A stretch of DNA of 64,000 nucleotides from Lachnospiraceae bacterium UBA3804 (GTDB lineage: Bacteria; Bacillota; Clostridia; Lachnospirales; Lachnospiraceae), in assembly GCA_002368665.1 (NCBI GenBank), contig DFEK01000002.1, forward strand, positions 31,496 to 95,495. Direction: 5' to 3'. This document shows, in pieces, positions 25,071-34,003 of this stretch. The notes under the pieces were generated by a model. It was not told the origin of the DNA. It saw only the letters and a list, made by a program, of their open reading frames with translations, and ran no database searches. Position 1 is the first letter of the stretch, and every line of letters begins with the position of its first letter. A program made the position numbers and the translations under genes.

Positions 25071-27956
25071 CTATAGTTTTCCGCCGTATTGAACGATCAG
25101 TTTCTCAATATCCGCTACGGTTAGTCCGTCCGCCCTCTCAAGCACGGCATTGTAGAAGGCATCCTCCCTGCCGGAGCCGATAAACTCTTCCTTCACCTTC
25201 TGCAAAAAGAGAAGAAACTGCAGGGATTCCATTCCGGACAGATACAGATTCTCATCCTTCGAAATCGTTCCGTCATCCACATATTCATGCAAAATCTCCA
25301 GAAGACGGTCGCCTCCGAAATCACGCTTTGACTGCTCCTCTTTCGCGGGAAGATCCGAAGCAATCATTTGACGTAACAATTCCAGATCCGTTTTGCCGCT
25401 TCTTCCGAGCGGAATCTCCGGAATAAAAATAAACTTCTTCGGCATCATGTAAGAAGGCAGATTTCGCATCAGTGATTCCCTGACTCTTACTTCGGCATCT
25501 TTGCTTCCCACAAGGAATGCATATAAGGCTCCGTCATAGATCAGAACGGAATCGCTTATTCCTTCCGTTTTGTTGATATGACTTCTGATATCTTCGAGTT
25601 CCACACGGTTTCCGTTGATCTTTACCTGGCCGTCTTCCCTGCCGATACAGTAAAGAAGACCGTCTCTGACAAATCCAAGATCACCGCTCCTGTAATAAAC
25701 ATCCTCTCCGTCCTTCCAGAAACAGTCAGCATTCTGATTTCGGTATCCCTTAAAAACGCTGTCGCCTGATATGACAATCTCTCCGATCTCATTTTCCTTC
25801 CGGACGACTTTACCGTCACTTACCAAAAGAATACGGGTATTATCAATCGGAGTACCGATACTGACATGGCTCTCCTGCTGTTTGTCATCCGGCAAAACGC
25901 GCTTAACACTTACTCCAACCGTCGTCTCCGTAGGTCCGTACTCATTATAGACAATTGTATCCCGTCCGAATATATCAAAGAGTTTCCCCGTAAGAAGCGT
26001 TGAGAGTTTCTCGCCTCCCAGTAAAAAGGTCTTCGGTGTTTCACACTTCGGAAGCTCTGCGATCATCTTATCGCTTAGAAATGCCAGGTGGGTCGGCGTA
26101 CATTTCACGACATTTAAGCGGTTGTCCGATAAGATTCTCAGTAAAACTCCCGCATTATAGTTTTCCTCAAATGTGCGCACAAATCCTCCGCAAAGAAACG
26201 GTAGAAATGTGTTCGTAACGGTTAAGTCCACCGAAAGAGATGTAAAAAGCGGCATATTAACCACTGTCTCTTTGATTAACTCCCCGGCCGCCCAGGCCAT
26301 ATAATTATTCAGATTCTTTCGAAGAATAGGAACACATTTCGGTTCACCCGTAGTGCCCGAAGTAAAGATGCGGTACACCTCTTTGTCCGGGTTTGGCGTA
26401 TAGGACAGCTCGTAACGCTTATCTTCTTCCTCCGAAAGCAGTTTCTCAATATCCGCATCGGTAAACATCTTCTTAGAATCGCTCAATGAGCGGATCTTAT
26501 CGGCTTCCGAATCGGTTCTGGAAAGATCGATCGGAATATAGGGAATGCCCTCATAGATGCAGGCAAGCACGGTGGCAAGGTAAGCAAAACCGCGCTTCAT
26601 CCTAAGGCATGCATCCCGAAGTTGCAACTTTTTTAAATATCCGGCAATCCGTCCGGCTGCACGGGCCAGTTTGCTGTAAGAATGCTCGGTATCATCAATC
26701 ACAGCCACAGCATCTCCCAAGGTCTGAAGATTCTTCAGGATTGTCTCAAATACATCCGGCTGCTTTACGGTATTGTTTCGGTTAAAAGGATAAATATCCG
26801 GTGAAAGGGCCTCCACGATCTTTCCTGAAATCTCATCCATCTTCTCTTCACTGAACTGTCCTTCAAAATAGGTGAGACTGATATAGGTCTTTTTGCGATA
26901 CTGCGTAATGACCATGGACAATGAAATCAGTGCCGGATGGTCGGGTAAGGAGATCAGATTCTCAAATGTGATACAGGGATTGTTATAATCCTCCAGATTC
27001 ACTTTCCCGAGCAGTGAAATCAGTCCGGAAACCGAAAACTTATTCCTTCTCCGAACCGTCGAGATCAGGAAACGGAGCATGCCTTTGCGGATAAACTCCG
27101 GCAGTTTCTTATAGTGAAAATACGTTGTGTTGGCAAGATTTAATTCTTTTTTATCCCTCATCTGCCCGAGCAGATCCCCGTAAATCTCACCGACCGTCTC
27201 ATCCTTTGTAATGTTCAGAAAAAGAGGCAGCGTCAGATTGGCGTTGTAATTCACACCCGGATCGTATCTTCGAATATCTGCGGGAATCATGATACGCCCG
27301 CAACCGTCGGGAGACAGATCGGCGATCACACGGGAAATCCTTGCAATGATCGCATTCGGATATCCGTCAATCTCCAGTGTGCGCCGGCGAAGATGGGAAT
27401 GGGAAACCGGCTTGGTATCCGAAATCGAAATCCGCGGAAGTTTCGGCTCCGGTTTGGAATAATGCTCTCTTTGGCGGACAAAGGTATAGTCATCCATTTC
27501 ATCGATCGAAGGGATTAACGGTTTATCGTTTAATACATTCGCAATGTTCTGAATGAAGATCAGTGCAGCCTGTCCGTCCAGTACGGAGTGCATGATCTTT
27601 ACGATAAAATAATCTCCCGAGGAATGATGGATCAGGCTGATTTCCACAGAATGACTTCTGTAGTCAATCTTTTCATGAAAGAACGGATGCTCGAATAAAT
27701 CCTCCTGTTCGATTGTAAGGGTCTTTATTCTGACCGGATTAATTACCTGATAGTATTTCCCGTTTCTGTAGGATACATTAATCCCGGGATTGGCCGCAAG
27801 GACCGTATTAACCGCATCTTCAATCCGCGGGAGGTTTTCGATACGGCTTACCTTAAAGACCAGCTGTATGGCATATGAATTGGTAAAATCCTGCAGATCC
27901 ATGTAAAGCAGTTCGTTACAGGATGGCTGCCTGACCGGCATAAGTTCCTTTTTCAT
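25071..27956 (-). CDS. NRPS-like protein: condensation-type, adenylation and carrier domains
   Basis: A 961-residue single-module enzyme. The N-terminal half resembles an NRPS condensation or acyltransferase domain with the HxxxD core as HSVLDG (His123, Asp127). The adenylation domain has FTSGTTGEPK (near 530), NEYGPTETTV, YRSGDLG, GREDGQVKINGNRVEL and the catalytic Lys in LGRSGKTD. The C-terminal stretch ends in a carrier-like domain with Ser911 in GMESLQF, where the usual Asp is Glu. It lacks a thioesterase or reductase domain. It would load an amino or other acid and join it to an acyl group. The ATG at 27956 was chosen over an upstream GTG with no ribosome binding site. First gene of the operon. 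Confidence 0.88.
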   Translation of the reverse strand: MKKELMPVRQPSCNELLYMDLQDFTNSYAIQLVFKVSRIENLPRIEDAVNTVLAANPGINVSYRNGKYYQVINPVRIKTLTIEQEDLFEHPFFHEKIDYRSHSVEISLIHHSSGDYFIVKIMHSVLDGQAALIFIQNIANVLNDKPLIPSIDEMDDYTFVRQREHYSKPEPKLPRISISDTKPVSHSHLRRRTLEIDGYPNAIIARISRVIADLSPDGCGRIMIPADIRRYDPGVNYNANLTLPLFLNITKDETVGEIYGDLLGQMRDKKELNLANTTYFHYKKLPEFIRKGMLRFLISTVRRRNKFSVSGLISLLGKVNLEDYNNPCITFENLISLPDHPALISLSMVITQYRKKTYISLTYFEGQFSEEKMDEISGKIVEALSPDIYPFNRNNTVKQPDVFETILKNLQTLGDAVAVIDDTEHSYSKLARAAGRIAGYLKKLQLRDACLRMKRGFAYLATVLACIYEGIPYIPIDLSRTDSEADKIRSLSDSKKMFTDADIEKLLSEEEDKRYELSYTPNPDKEVYRIFTSGTTGEPKCVPILRKNLNNYMAWAAGELIKETVVNMPLFTSLSVDLTVTNTFLPFLCGGFVRTFEENYNAGVLLRILSDNRLNVVKCTPTHLAFLSDKMIAELPKCETPKTFLLGGEKLSTLLTGKLFDIFGRDTIVYNEYGPTETTVGVSVKRVLPDDKQQESHVSIGTPIDNTRILLVSDGKVVRKENEIGEIVISGDSVFKGYRNQNADCFWKDGEDVYYRSGDLGFVRDGLLYCIGREDGQVKINGNRVELEDIRSHINKTEGISDSVLIYDGALYAFLVGSKDAEVRVRESLMRNLPSYMMPKKFIFIPEIPLGRSGKTDLELLRQMIASDLPAKEEQSKRDFGGDRLLEILHEYVDDGTISKDENLYLSGMESLQFLLFLQKVKEEFIGSGREDAFYNAVLERADGLTVADIEKLIVQYGGKL

Positions 27957-28008
27957 CCGGGTTATTCTCCCATTTTTCGGGTGATTCGTGTCTGAAAACA
28001 CTGGTTAG

Positions 28009-28017
28009 ATTATAGCA
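28009..28017 (-). promoter_or_regulatory. Extended -10 promoter of the acyl/NRPS-like operon
   Basis: TATGCTATAAT on the minus strand (the -10 hexamer is 28009-28014), with the TG extension and no good -35 box. It lies just downstream of the terminator for the ABC importer, about 50 bp before the first gene. Confidence 0.6.
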
Positions 28018-28019
28018 TA

Positions 28020-28048
28020 AAAACAGCCTGCCGAAAAGGCAGGCTGCA
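28020..28048 (-). terminator. Terminator of the amino acid importer operon
   Basis: CAGCCTGCC and GGCAGGCTG pair around a short TTTT-type loop, followed by TTTTT on the minus strand. It ends the transcript of the three importer genes and isolates the acyl operon. Confidence 0.88.
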
Positions 28049-28055
28049 TAAGTGC

Positions 28056-28826
28056 TTATAATACTTTTTCGAGGAAACTTTTCAATCTGTCCGTCCTCGG
28101 ATTGTTGAAAAATACATCCGGAGGAGCAACTTCCAATATCTTTCCCTCCGCCATGAAGACAACCTTGCTTGCGACTTCTCTTGCGAAAGCCATTTCGTGG
28201 GTAACCACCACCATGGTCATCTTCTGTTTGGCCAGGTCACGCATTACTTCCAAAACTTCTCCGACCATTTCCGGATCAAGAGCCGAAGTAGGCTCATCGA
28301 AAAGCATCACATCAGGTTTCATGCAAAGTGCCCTGACGATGGCAATACGCTGTTTCTGTCCGCCGGAGAGCTGGTTCGGATATGCATCCGCACGGTCCGC
28401 CAAACCGACACGTTCCAACAGCTTGATTGCTTCCGCTTCTGCCTCTTCTTTGGACTTATGCTGCAGGATAATGGGAGCCTGCGTAAGATTCTTCATAACC
28501 GTCATATGGGGAAACAGATTGAACTGCTGGAATACCATACCCATTTTCTGACGATGCCGGTTGATGTCCACATTCCGGTTAGTAATATTGACACCTTCGA
28601 AGAAGATTTCTCCGCCGTCCGCTTCTTCGAGACAGTTTAAGCAGCGTAAGAACGTACTCTTACCGCTTCCGGACGGTCCCACGACGAATATGACGTCTCC
28701 CTGATAAATATCCAGATCCACGCCCTTGAGCGCATGTAAATCTTTAAAATTCTTCTGTAAATCCCGTACGGAGATCAAAGGATCCGTTTCCGGGTTAAAA
28801 GGCTTCATGTAAGGATTATTTGTCAC
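28056..28826 (-). CDS. Polar amino acid ABC transporter, ATP-binding protein
   Basis: A 256-residue GlnQ/ArtP-type ATPase with Walker A GPSGSGKST, the Q-loop, LSGGQKQR signature and Walker B VMLFDEPTSALD. It powers uptake with the permease and binding protein next to it. A GTG start at 28826 is taken because AGGAGG precedes it; it overlaps the permease stop. An ATG six codons later has no ribosome binding site. Confidence 0.95.
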   Translation of the reverse strand: MTNNPYMKPFNPETDPLISVRDLQKNFKDLHALKGVDLDIYQGDVIFVVGPSGSGKSTFLRCLNCLEEADGGEIFFEGVNITNRNVDINRHRQKMGMVFQQFNLFPHMTVMKNLTQAPIILQHKSKEEAEAEAIKLLERVGLADRADAYPNQLSGGQKQRIAIVRALCMKPDVMLFDEPTSALDPEMVGEVLEVMRDLAKQKMTMVVVTHEMAFAREVASKVVFMAEGKILEVAPPDVFFNNPRTDRLKSFLEKVL

Positions 28827-29556
28827 GGGATCTCATCCTCCTTTCAAGAAGCTTCTGCAGGCGGCTTAATGCGATGACCATAACCAGATAGATCAGCGCA
28901 ACCGCGATTAACGGCATGTATGCGGAGAATGTCTGGCTTCGGATGATGTCTCCGCCTTTGGTTAAGTCGGCAAGTGCGATGTAACCGGCTACCGATGTTT
29001 CCTTCAGCAAAACGATAAACTCGTTTCCGAGTGCCGGAAGGACATTTTTCAAAGTCTGCGGAATAATGATAAACCACATGGTCTGGCCATAGTTGAATCC
29101 GAGAGATCTTCCGGCTTCAAACTGCCCCTGATCGATGGACATGATACCACCGCGGACAATTTCGGCAACATATGCACCGGAATTAATTCCGAATGCCAAA
29201 ATTGCAACAATGATCTTATCAATCCGGACCGAACCGAAAATAACGAAATAAATGATCAAAAGCTGTACAACAACCGGGGTTCCGCGGATCACGGTCAGAT
29301 ACACGTTGCATACAAAATTCAGAACACTCAGCGTTCCTTTGATGAGCGGAGTGGTTCTTCCTACTTTATCATGGGTGGCGCGGATAATCGCAACCAGGAA
29401 ACCGAGCACAATACCGATCAAAACGGCAAAAAATGTAATCCGCAAGGTAACGCTAAGACCGTCAACCAGGTATTTCCAGCGGTTGTCCTTGATAAAATTC
29501 AAGTAGAACGCATCTTTAAATTCAATTAAAAACTGCGGTACTGCAATATCGGGCAC
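28816..29556 (-). CDS. Polar amino acid ABC transporter, permease
   Basis: A 246-residue HisM/GlnP-type inner membrane permease with about five transmembrane helices and the EAA-type coupling loop (EAGRSLGFNYGQTMWFIIIPQ). The start is GTG with TAGGAGA nine bases upstream. A single permease gene suggests a homodimeric channel. It lies between the binding protein gene, from which a hairpin separates it, and the overlapping ATPase gene. Confidence 0.94.
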   Translation of the reverse strand: MPDIAVPQFLIEFKDAFYLNFIKDNRWKYLVDGLSVTLRITFFAVLIGIVLGFLVAIIRATHDKVGRTTPLIKGTLSVLNFVCNVYLTVIRGTPVVVQLLIIYFVIFGSVRIDKIIVAILAFGINSGAYVAEIVRGGIMSIDQGQFEAGRSLGFNYGQTMWFIIIPQTLKNVLPALGNEFIVLLKETSVAGYIALADLTKGGDIIRSQTFSAYMPLIAVALIYLVMVIALSRLQKLLERRMRSRDK

Positions 29557-29584
29557 TATTTGTTCTCTCCTATCATTAGTAAAA

Positions 29585-29625
29585 AATCTGCCGGACGGAA
29601 ATGGTTCTCCGAATCCGGCAGATAA
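29585..29625 (-). terminator. Intra-operon hairpin between binding protein and permease genes
   Basis: CTGCCGGA (minus-strand arms at 29614-29621 and 29588-29595) with an 18-base loop, followed by ATTTTTTA. Probably a leaky terminator or mRNA stabiliser that gives more binding protein than permease, a common arrangement in ABC importer operons. Confidence 0.7.
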
Positions 29626-29647
29626 AACTTCTTATTTAGAGTAAGAT

Positions 29648-30382
29648 TTATTCCGCCTTAATATACTTATCTACGATTTCCTGAAGTTTTCCGCTTTCCT
29701 GTAACTTCTCGATCGCTTTGTTAACCTTCTCAAGAAGATCACTGTTACCTTTCTTTACGGCAATCGCATACTCTTCAACGGTGAACTCCTTATCTACGAT
29801 ACGGATCCCTTCGTTCTGCTCAACGAATACCTTTGCGGGCTCATTATCGATGATAACGGCATCCACCTTGTTCTGAAGAAGTGCCTGAACTGCTTCGAAG
29901 CCCTTGTTGTAACGCTCAATGGTTGCATCCTCGATATCTTCTGCATAGATGTCACCGGTGGTACCAAGCTGAACACCGATCGTCTTACCGCCAAGATCGT
30001 CGGGATCGTCGATTGCGGAATCCTGATTAACGATAATTACCTGGGTGGCAATTGCGTAAGAATTGGAAAAGTCTACATTCTGAAGACGGTCTTCGGTAAT
30101 GGTAAGACCTGCAATACCCATATCGGCTTTACCGGACTGTACTGCGGTCAAAATGGAATCAAAAGCCATATCTTCGATCACAAGCTCAGCGCCGACTTCA
30201 TCGGCAATTGCCTGTGCAATCTCTACATCGATACCTACGATATTTTCACCTTCATGATACTCATAAGGCGGGAACTCTGCATTTGTTGCCATAACCAGCT
30301 GCTTCTTGGCGCCGCATCCGGTGCAAACAAGCAATGTACCGGTCATAAGAACGGTCAATAAAACGGATACTACTTTCTTCAT
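29648..30382 (-). CDS. Amino acid ABC transporter, substrate-binding lipoprotein
   Basis: A 244-residue family 3 extracellular solute-binding protein. The signal peptide ends at the lipobox VCTGC (Cys23). The mature protein starts LVMATNAEFPPYEY and includes GIDVEIAQAIADE, the typical opening for binding proteins of glutamine, arginine, cystine and similar amino acids. The exact ligand cannot be read from sequence. First gene of the importer operon; the start follows TAGGAGA. Confidence 0.94.
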   Translation of the reverse strand: MKKVVSVLLTVLMTGTLLVCTGCGAKKQLVMATNAEFPPYEYHEGENIVGIDVEIAQAIADEVGAELVIEDMAFDSILTAVQSGKADMGIAGLTITEDRLQNVDFSNSYAIATQVIIVNQDSAIDDPDDLGGKTIGVQLGTTGDIYAEDIEDATIERYNKGFEAVQALLQNKVDAVIIDNEPAKVFVEQNEGIRIVDKEFTVEEYAIAVKKGNSDLLEKVNKAIEKLQESGKLQEIVDKYIKAE

Positions 30383-30469
30383 CTCTTCTGTCTCCTAAAT
30401 CTGAAAAACTATTGCTGCAATCCGCCCGCATAGGGACGAACATATACTAAAGTACCACTATTCCCTGAA

Positions 30470-30512
30470 AAAATCAACCGCCTGCCGAAATCTTTCTTTC
30501 GGCAGGCGGTAA
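30470..30512 (-). terminator. Terminator of groESL
   Basis: CCGCCTGCCGAAA (30478-30490) pairs with TTTCGGCAGGCGG (30497-30509), followed on the minus strand by TTGATTTTTTC. The strong 13-bp stem ends the groESL transcript. Confidence 0.92.
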
Positions 30513-30551
30513 GGATTCACATGCTATTTTCCTGTTTCGGAAGCTTCCGGA

Positions 30552-32177
30552 TTAATATCCCATGCCACCCATTCCTGCGCCTGCAGGCATTGCCGGTGTA
30601 TCTTCCTTGATGTTTGCAACGGCGCTCTCCGTGGTTAAGAAGGTGGAAGCAACTGAGGTTGCATTCTGAAGAGCACTTCTCGTAACCTTTGCGGGATCAA
30701 GGATACCTGCATCGATCATTTTAACGTACTCACCCTTCAGGGCATCGAAACCGGTTCCTACTTCGGACTCGTAAACCTTATTGATGATAACGGAGCCGTC
30801 CAGGCCTGCGTTTGCAGCGATGTGATAAAGCGGAGCCTTGAGTGCGGTAAGCACGATCTGTGCACCGGTCTTCTCGTCACCTTCCAGAGCATCTGCAAGT
30901 TTCTCAACCTTCTTGGATGCGTGGATGTATGCGCTTCCGCCGCCGGCAATGATACCTTCCTCAACAGCTGCACGGGTAGCTGCAAGGGCATCTTCCATAC
31001 GAAGTTTTGCTTCCTTCATCTCGGTCTCGGTTGCTGCACCGACACGGATAACTGCTACGCCGCCTGCCAGTTTGGCAAGACGTTCCTGTAATTTCTCTTT
31101 ATCGAAATCGGAAGTGGTTTCCTCAATCTGCTTCTTGATCTGGGCAACTCTGCCTTCGATGGCTGCCTTGTCGCCTTCGCCGTCAACGATGATGGTGTTC
31201 TCTTTCTGAACTTTAACGCTCTTTGCACGTCCGAGATCTTCGAATGTCGTATCCTTCAATTCCAGACCAAGGTCGGAGCTGATCACCTTACCACCGGTAA
31301 GAATGGCGATATCTTCGAGCATTGCTTTTCTTCTGTCGCCATATCCGGGTGCCTTAACGGCTACCACATTGAAGGTACCTCTTAACTTGTTAACGATTAA
31401 GGTGGTCAGTGCTTCACCTTCCACATCTTCTGCGATGATCAGAAGTTTGGCACCGGATTTCACGCAATCCTCAAGCAGAGGTAAAATATCCTGAATATTG
31501 GTGATTTTCTTGTCGGTAATCAAAATGTACGGATTATCGAGAACGGCTTCCATTTTCTCCATATCGGTTGCCATATACGCGGATAAATAACCGCGGTCGA
31601 ACTGCATACCTTCCACAAGGTCAAGTTCGGTCTGCATGGTCTTGCTTTCCTCGATGGTGATAACACCGTCTTTGGAAACCTTTTCCATGGCATCCGCTAC
31701 CATGTTTCCGACTTCATCGTCGCCTGCGGAAATTGCGGCAACTCTTGCAATATGCTCTTTACCGTTTACCTTGGAGCTCATCTCTTTGATGGCTTCCACT
31801 GCGCACTCGGTAGCTTTCTTCATACCTTTTCTTAAAATGATCGGGTTAGCACCTGCTGCCAGGTTCTTCATACCTGCATTGATCATAGCCTGTGCGAGAA
31901 CGGTAGCGGTTGTGGTACCGTCACCTGCCACATCGTTTGTCTTGGTGGCAACTTCTTTAACAAGCTGTGCACCCATGTTCTCGAATGCATCTTCCAACTC
32001 GATTTCCTTTGCGATGGTAACACCGTCGTTGGTGATTAAAGGAGCGCCGTAGGATTTATCCAGTACTACGTTTCTTCCTTTGGGTCCCAGTGTTACACGG
32101 ACTGTATCCGCAAGCTTGTTTACGCCGGCTTCCAAAGCCTGTCTTGCGTCTGAACCATATTTAATCTCTTTAGCCAT
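30552..32177 (-). CDS. groL: Chaperonin GroEL
   Basis: A 541-residue 60-kDa chaperonin with canonical opening (MAKEIKYG), the ATP-binding GDGTTTATVLA segment, and the flexible Gly-Met C-terminus (GMGGMGY). It forms the double ring that folds proteins with GroES. It follows groS by 22 bp with an AGGAGG-like site (CTGGAGG) and is controlled by the CIRCE element before groS. Confidence 0.99.
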   Translation of the reverse strand: MAKEIKYGSDARQALEAGVNKLADTVRVTLGPKGRNVVLDKSYGAPLITNDGVTIAKEIELEDAFENMGAQLVKEVATKTNDVAGDGTTTATVLAQAMINAGMKNLAAGANPIILRKGMKKATECAVEAIKEMSSKVNGKEHIARVAAISAGDDEVGNMVADAMEKVSKDGVITIEESKTMQTELDLVEGMQFDRGYLSAYMATDMEKMEAVLDNPYILITDKKITNIQDILPLLEDCVKSGAKLLIIAEDVEGEALTTLIVNKLRGTFNVVAVKAPGYGDRRKAMLEDIAILTGGKVISSDLGLELKDTTFEDLGRAKSVKVQKENTIIVDGEGDKAAIEGRVAQIKKQIEETTSDFDKEKLQERLAKLAGGVAVIRVGAATETEMKEAKLRMEDALAATRAAVEEGIIAGGGSAYIHASKKVEKLADALEGDEKTGAQIVLTALKAPLYHIAANAGLDGSVIINKVYESEVGTGFDALKGEYVKMIDAGILDPAKVTRSALQNATSVASTFLTTESAVANIKEDTPAMPAGAGMGGMGY

Positions 32178-32199
32178 TGTTTTTTCCTCCAGTTATGTT

Positions 32200-32487
32200 T
32201 TATTTAATGATAGCAAGGATGTCGGACTGCTTTACAATAATGAATTCCTCGTCATCCAGTTTAACTTCCGTACCGGTGTATTTGGAATAGATTACCTTGT
32301 CTCCGGCTACCACTTCCATCTTAACTTCTTTTCCATCCGGTAAGATTCCGGGGCCTACAGCAATTACTTCTGCCTGCTGGGGCTTTTCTTTGCTCTGTCC
32401 GGGAAGAACGATTCCGGATGCGGTTGTCTCTTCTGCCTCAAGCTGCTTTAAAATCACCTTGTCGCCAAGGGGTACTAATTTACTCAT
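32200..32487 (-). CDS. groS: Co-chaperonin GroES
   Basis: A 95-residue 10-kDa chaperonin opening MSKLVPLGDKVILK, with the mobile loop (EETTASGIVLPG) that docks on GroEL. The ATG at 32487 is chosen because AAAGGAGG precedes it; a longer in-frame reading into the leader is not credible. First gene of the heat-shock operon. Confidence 0.99.
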   Translation of the reverse strand: MSKLVPLGDKVILKQLEAEETTASGIVLPGQSKEKPQQAEVIAVGPGILPDGKEVKMEVVAGDKVIYSKYTGTEVKLDDEEFIIVKQSDILAIIK

Positions 32488-32535
32488 AAGGTTGCCTCCT
32501 TTATACTGTTCGTACATTATGTTTGTTTATCTTTG

Positions 32536-32562
32536 TTAGCACTCTTTTGCTTTGAGTGCTAA
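32536..32562. promoter_or_regulatory. CIRCE operator (HrcA binding site)
   Basis: A perfect TTAGCACTC (32536-32544), nine bases, GAGTGCTAA (32554-32562). This is the consensus operator of the repressor HrcA and places groESL in the class I heat-shock regulon. hrcA itself is not in the window. Confidence 0.98.
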
Positions 32563-32573
32563 CTACGGTACTT

Positions 32574-32602
32574 ATAATAGTTTTTTTACCCTCCGCATGC
32601 AA
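32574..32602 (-). promoter_or_regulatory. groESL promoter
   Basis: TTGCAT (32597-32602), 17-base spacer, TATTAT (32574-32579) on the minus strand. CIRCE overlaps the transcription start region just downstream, which suits repression by HrcA. Confidence 0.8.
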
Positions 32603-32787
32603 GTGGTTATAAAACGATATAATTTTATATTACTCTATAATTCTCTTGTTTTCTATTGTTTTCTTTCATTTTCTCTTCTCATTCTTATTTCACCTTCTTG
32701 CGTCTTTTCTTTTTCTTCTCTAAGTGATAATATATATATTGATGGATTTTGGGCATATGGTTATCGCCCTTACTGGAGATTTCACCG
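32603..32787. other. Intergenic region with polypyrimidine tract
   Basis: The spacer between groESL and the diguanylate cyclase gene is AT-rich and holds no gene. On the plus strand about 32641-32722 is almost all T and C, which is striking for this genome. Candidate AT-rich promoter boxes for the cyclase gene lie around 32726-32740 (GATAATATATATAT). Confidence 0.5.
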
Positions 32788-33909
32788 ATGAGCTTTTTCA
32801 AGAACGTGTACAACTACATACACAGCTTATCCCGAGGAGAAGAAGTACTTTCCGACCGCCGGAAATTTACGTATATCTTTTCTTCGTTTGCTTTTATCCA
32901 TCTGTTCAGCGTAGTTATTTTTTCCATTCTTAAGAATCCGCTCTTCGTTACCTTCAACGTACTGGCGATTTTCTTATACCTGGGTCTGATCTCCCTTGCC
33001 AAGAAAAAACACTACCTGATGGTCAGCATGATCGCGGAGATTGAAGTTTTGGTTTCCGTCAGCTTAATATCGTTTACATACGGAACGATCATCGGCTACT
33101 CCTTCTATCTGTTTGCCATGATCCCGACCATTTTCTATATCACATCGACGGTGAAAGAAATGAAACACCCGACCGTTTATTGTCTGGTCTTTTCTTTCAT
33201 TACCCTTTTGTGTTTCTTTACTATCCTTGTTTCGGAGCCGTTTTTCTCGATTTCCGAAACACTGACAAACCGTCCGATCCTGACTTTGGTCGTCCGTCTT
33301 TTCAATGCGGGAATGACGTTTTTCTTCTGCATCGCTTTCTCGCTTTTGTTTGTCTGGGAAATGAAATCCAATACCTCCCAGTTACAAAGAAGAAACCAGC
33401 AGCTTGTGGAAGTATCCAGAAAGGATCCTTTAACCAAGCTTGCCAACCGCCGAAGCATGATGGAGAAACTCAACCTCTCCATGCACTATTTAAAAACCGA
33501 AAACCATCCCTTCTCCGTTATCCTCTGCGATATCGACCACTTCAAGAAAGTCAATGACGTTTACGGACATGACTGCGGTGATAAGGTTCTGGTTACGGTT
33601 GCCGACAGTATTTCTTCTCAGCTTCGTGACACCGACTTCGTCTGCCGTTGGGGTGGTGAGGAAATCTTAATTGTAATCGACGGAAGACTCCAGACCGCTA
33701 CCGCCATAGCGGAGCGTATGCGTTCCAATATTGAAAATACCACCGTAATGCACGAAGGACAGCGTGTAAATGTCACCATGACCTTCGGTGTAGCACAGGC
33801 GGAGACAACCTATCGTATCGAAGACTTAATCCAGCTTGCCGATACCAGACTCTACTACGGCAAGGAACACGGCAGAAACCAGGTTGTCAATCAGGATATG
33901 AAAGATTAA
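32788..33909 (+). CDS. Membrane-bound diguanylate cyclase (GGDEF)
   Basis: A 373-residue protein with about six transmembrane helices in residues 30-205 and a C-terminal GGDEF domain. The catalytic motif is GGEEI (Gly289-Glu292), an accepted active form, and the product-inhibition I-site RxxD is intact (Arg280, Asp283). It should make cyclic-di-GMP from GTP. The ATG at 32788 follows TGGAGA at 8 bases; an upstream TTG lacks a site. It has its own terminator and is the synthetic counterpart of the HD-GYP phosphodiesterase at 9157-12339. Confidence 0.93.
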   Translation: MSFFKNVYNYIHSLSRGEEVLSDRRKFTYIFSSFAFIHLFSVVIFSILKNPLFVTFNVLAIFLYLGLISLAKKKHYLMVSMIAEIEVLVSVSLISFTYGTIIGYSFYLFAMIPTIFYITSTVKEMKHPTVYCLVFSFITLLCFFTILVSEPFFSISETLTNRPILTLVVRLFNAGMTFFFCIAFSLLFVWEMKSNTSQLQRRNQQLVEVSRKDPLTKLANRRSMMEKLNLSMHYLKTENHPFSVILCDIDHFKKVNDVYGHDCGDKVLVTVADSISSQLRDTDFVCRWGGEEILIVIDGRLQTATAIAERMRSNIENTTVMHEGQRVNVTMTFGVAQAETTYRIEDLIQLADTRLYYGKEHGRNQVVNQDMKD

Positions 33910-33940
33910 CCTTCCTCCAACAGACTAATGCAGTCATATC

Positions 33941-33963
33941 AAGCAGGCTTCGGCCTGCTTTTT
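33941..33963 (+). terminator. Terminator of the diguanylate cyclase gene
   Basis: AAGCAGGC, loop TTCG, GCCTGCTT, then TTT. A stable tetraloop hairpin followed by a short T run. Confidence 0.88.
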
Positions 33964-34003
33964 ACGGGAATAGCAAAGTACCATCAAGAAAGGAATAAGA
34001 TTC

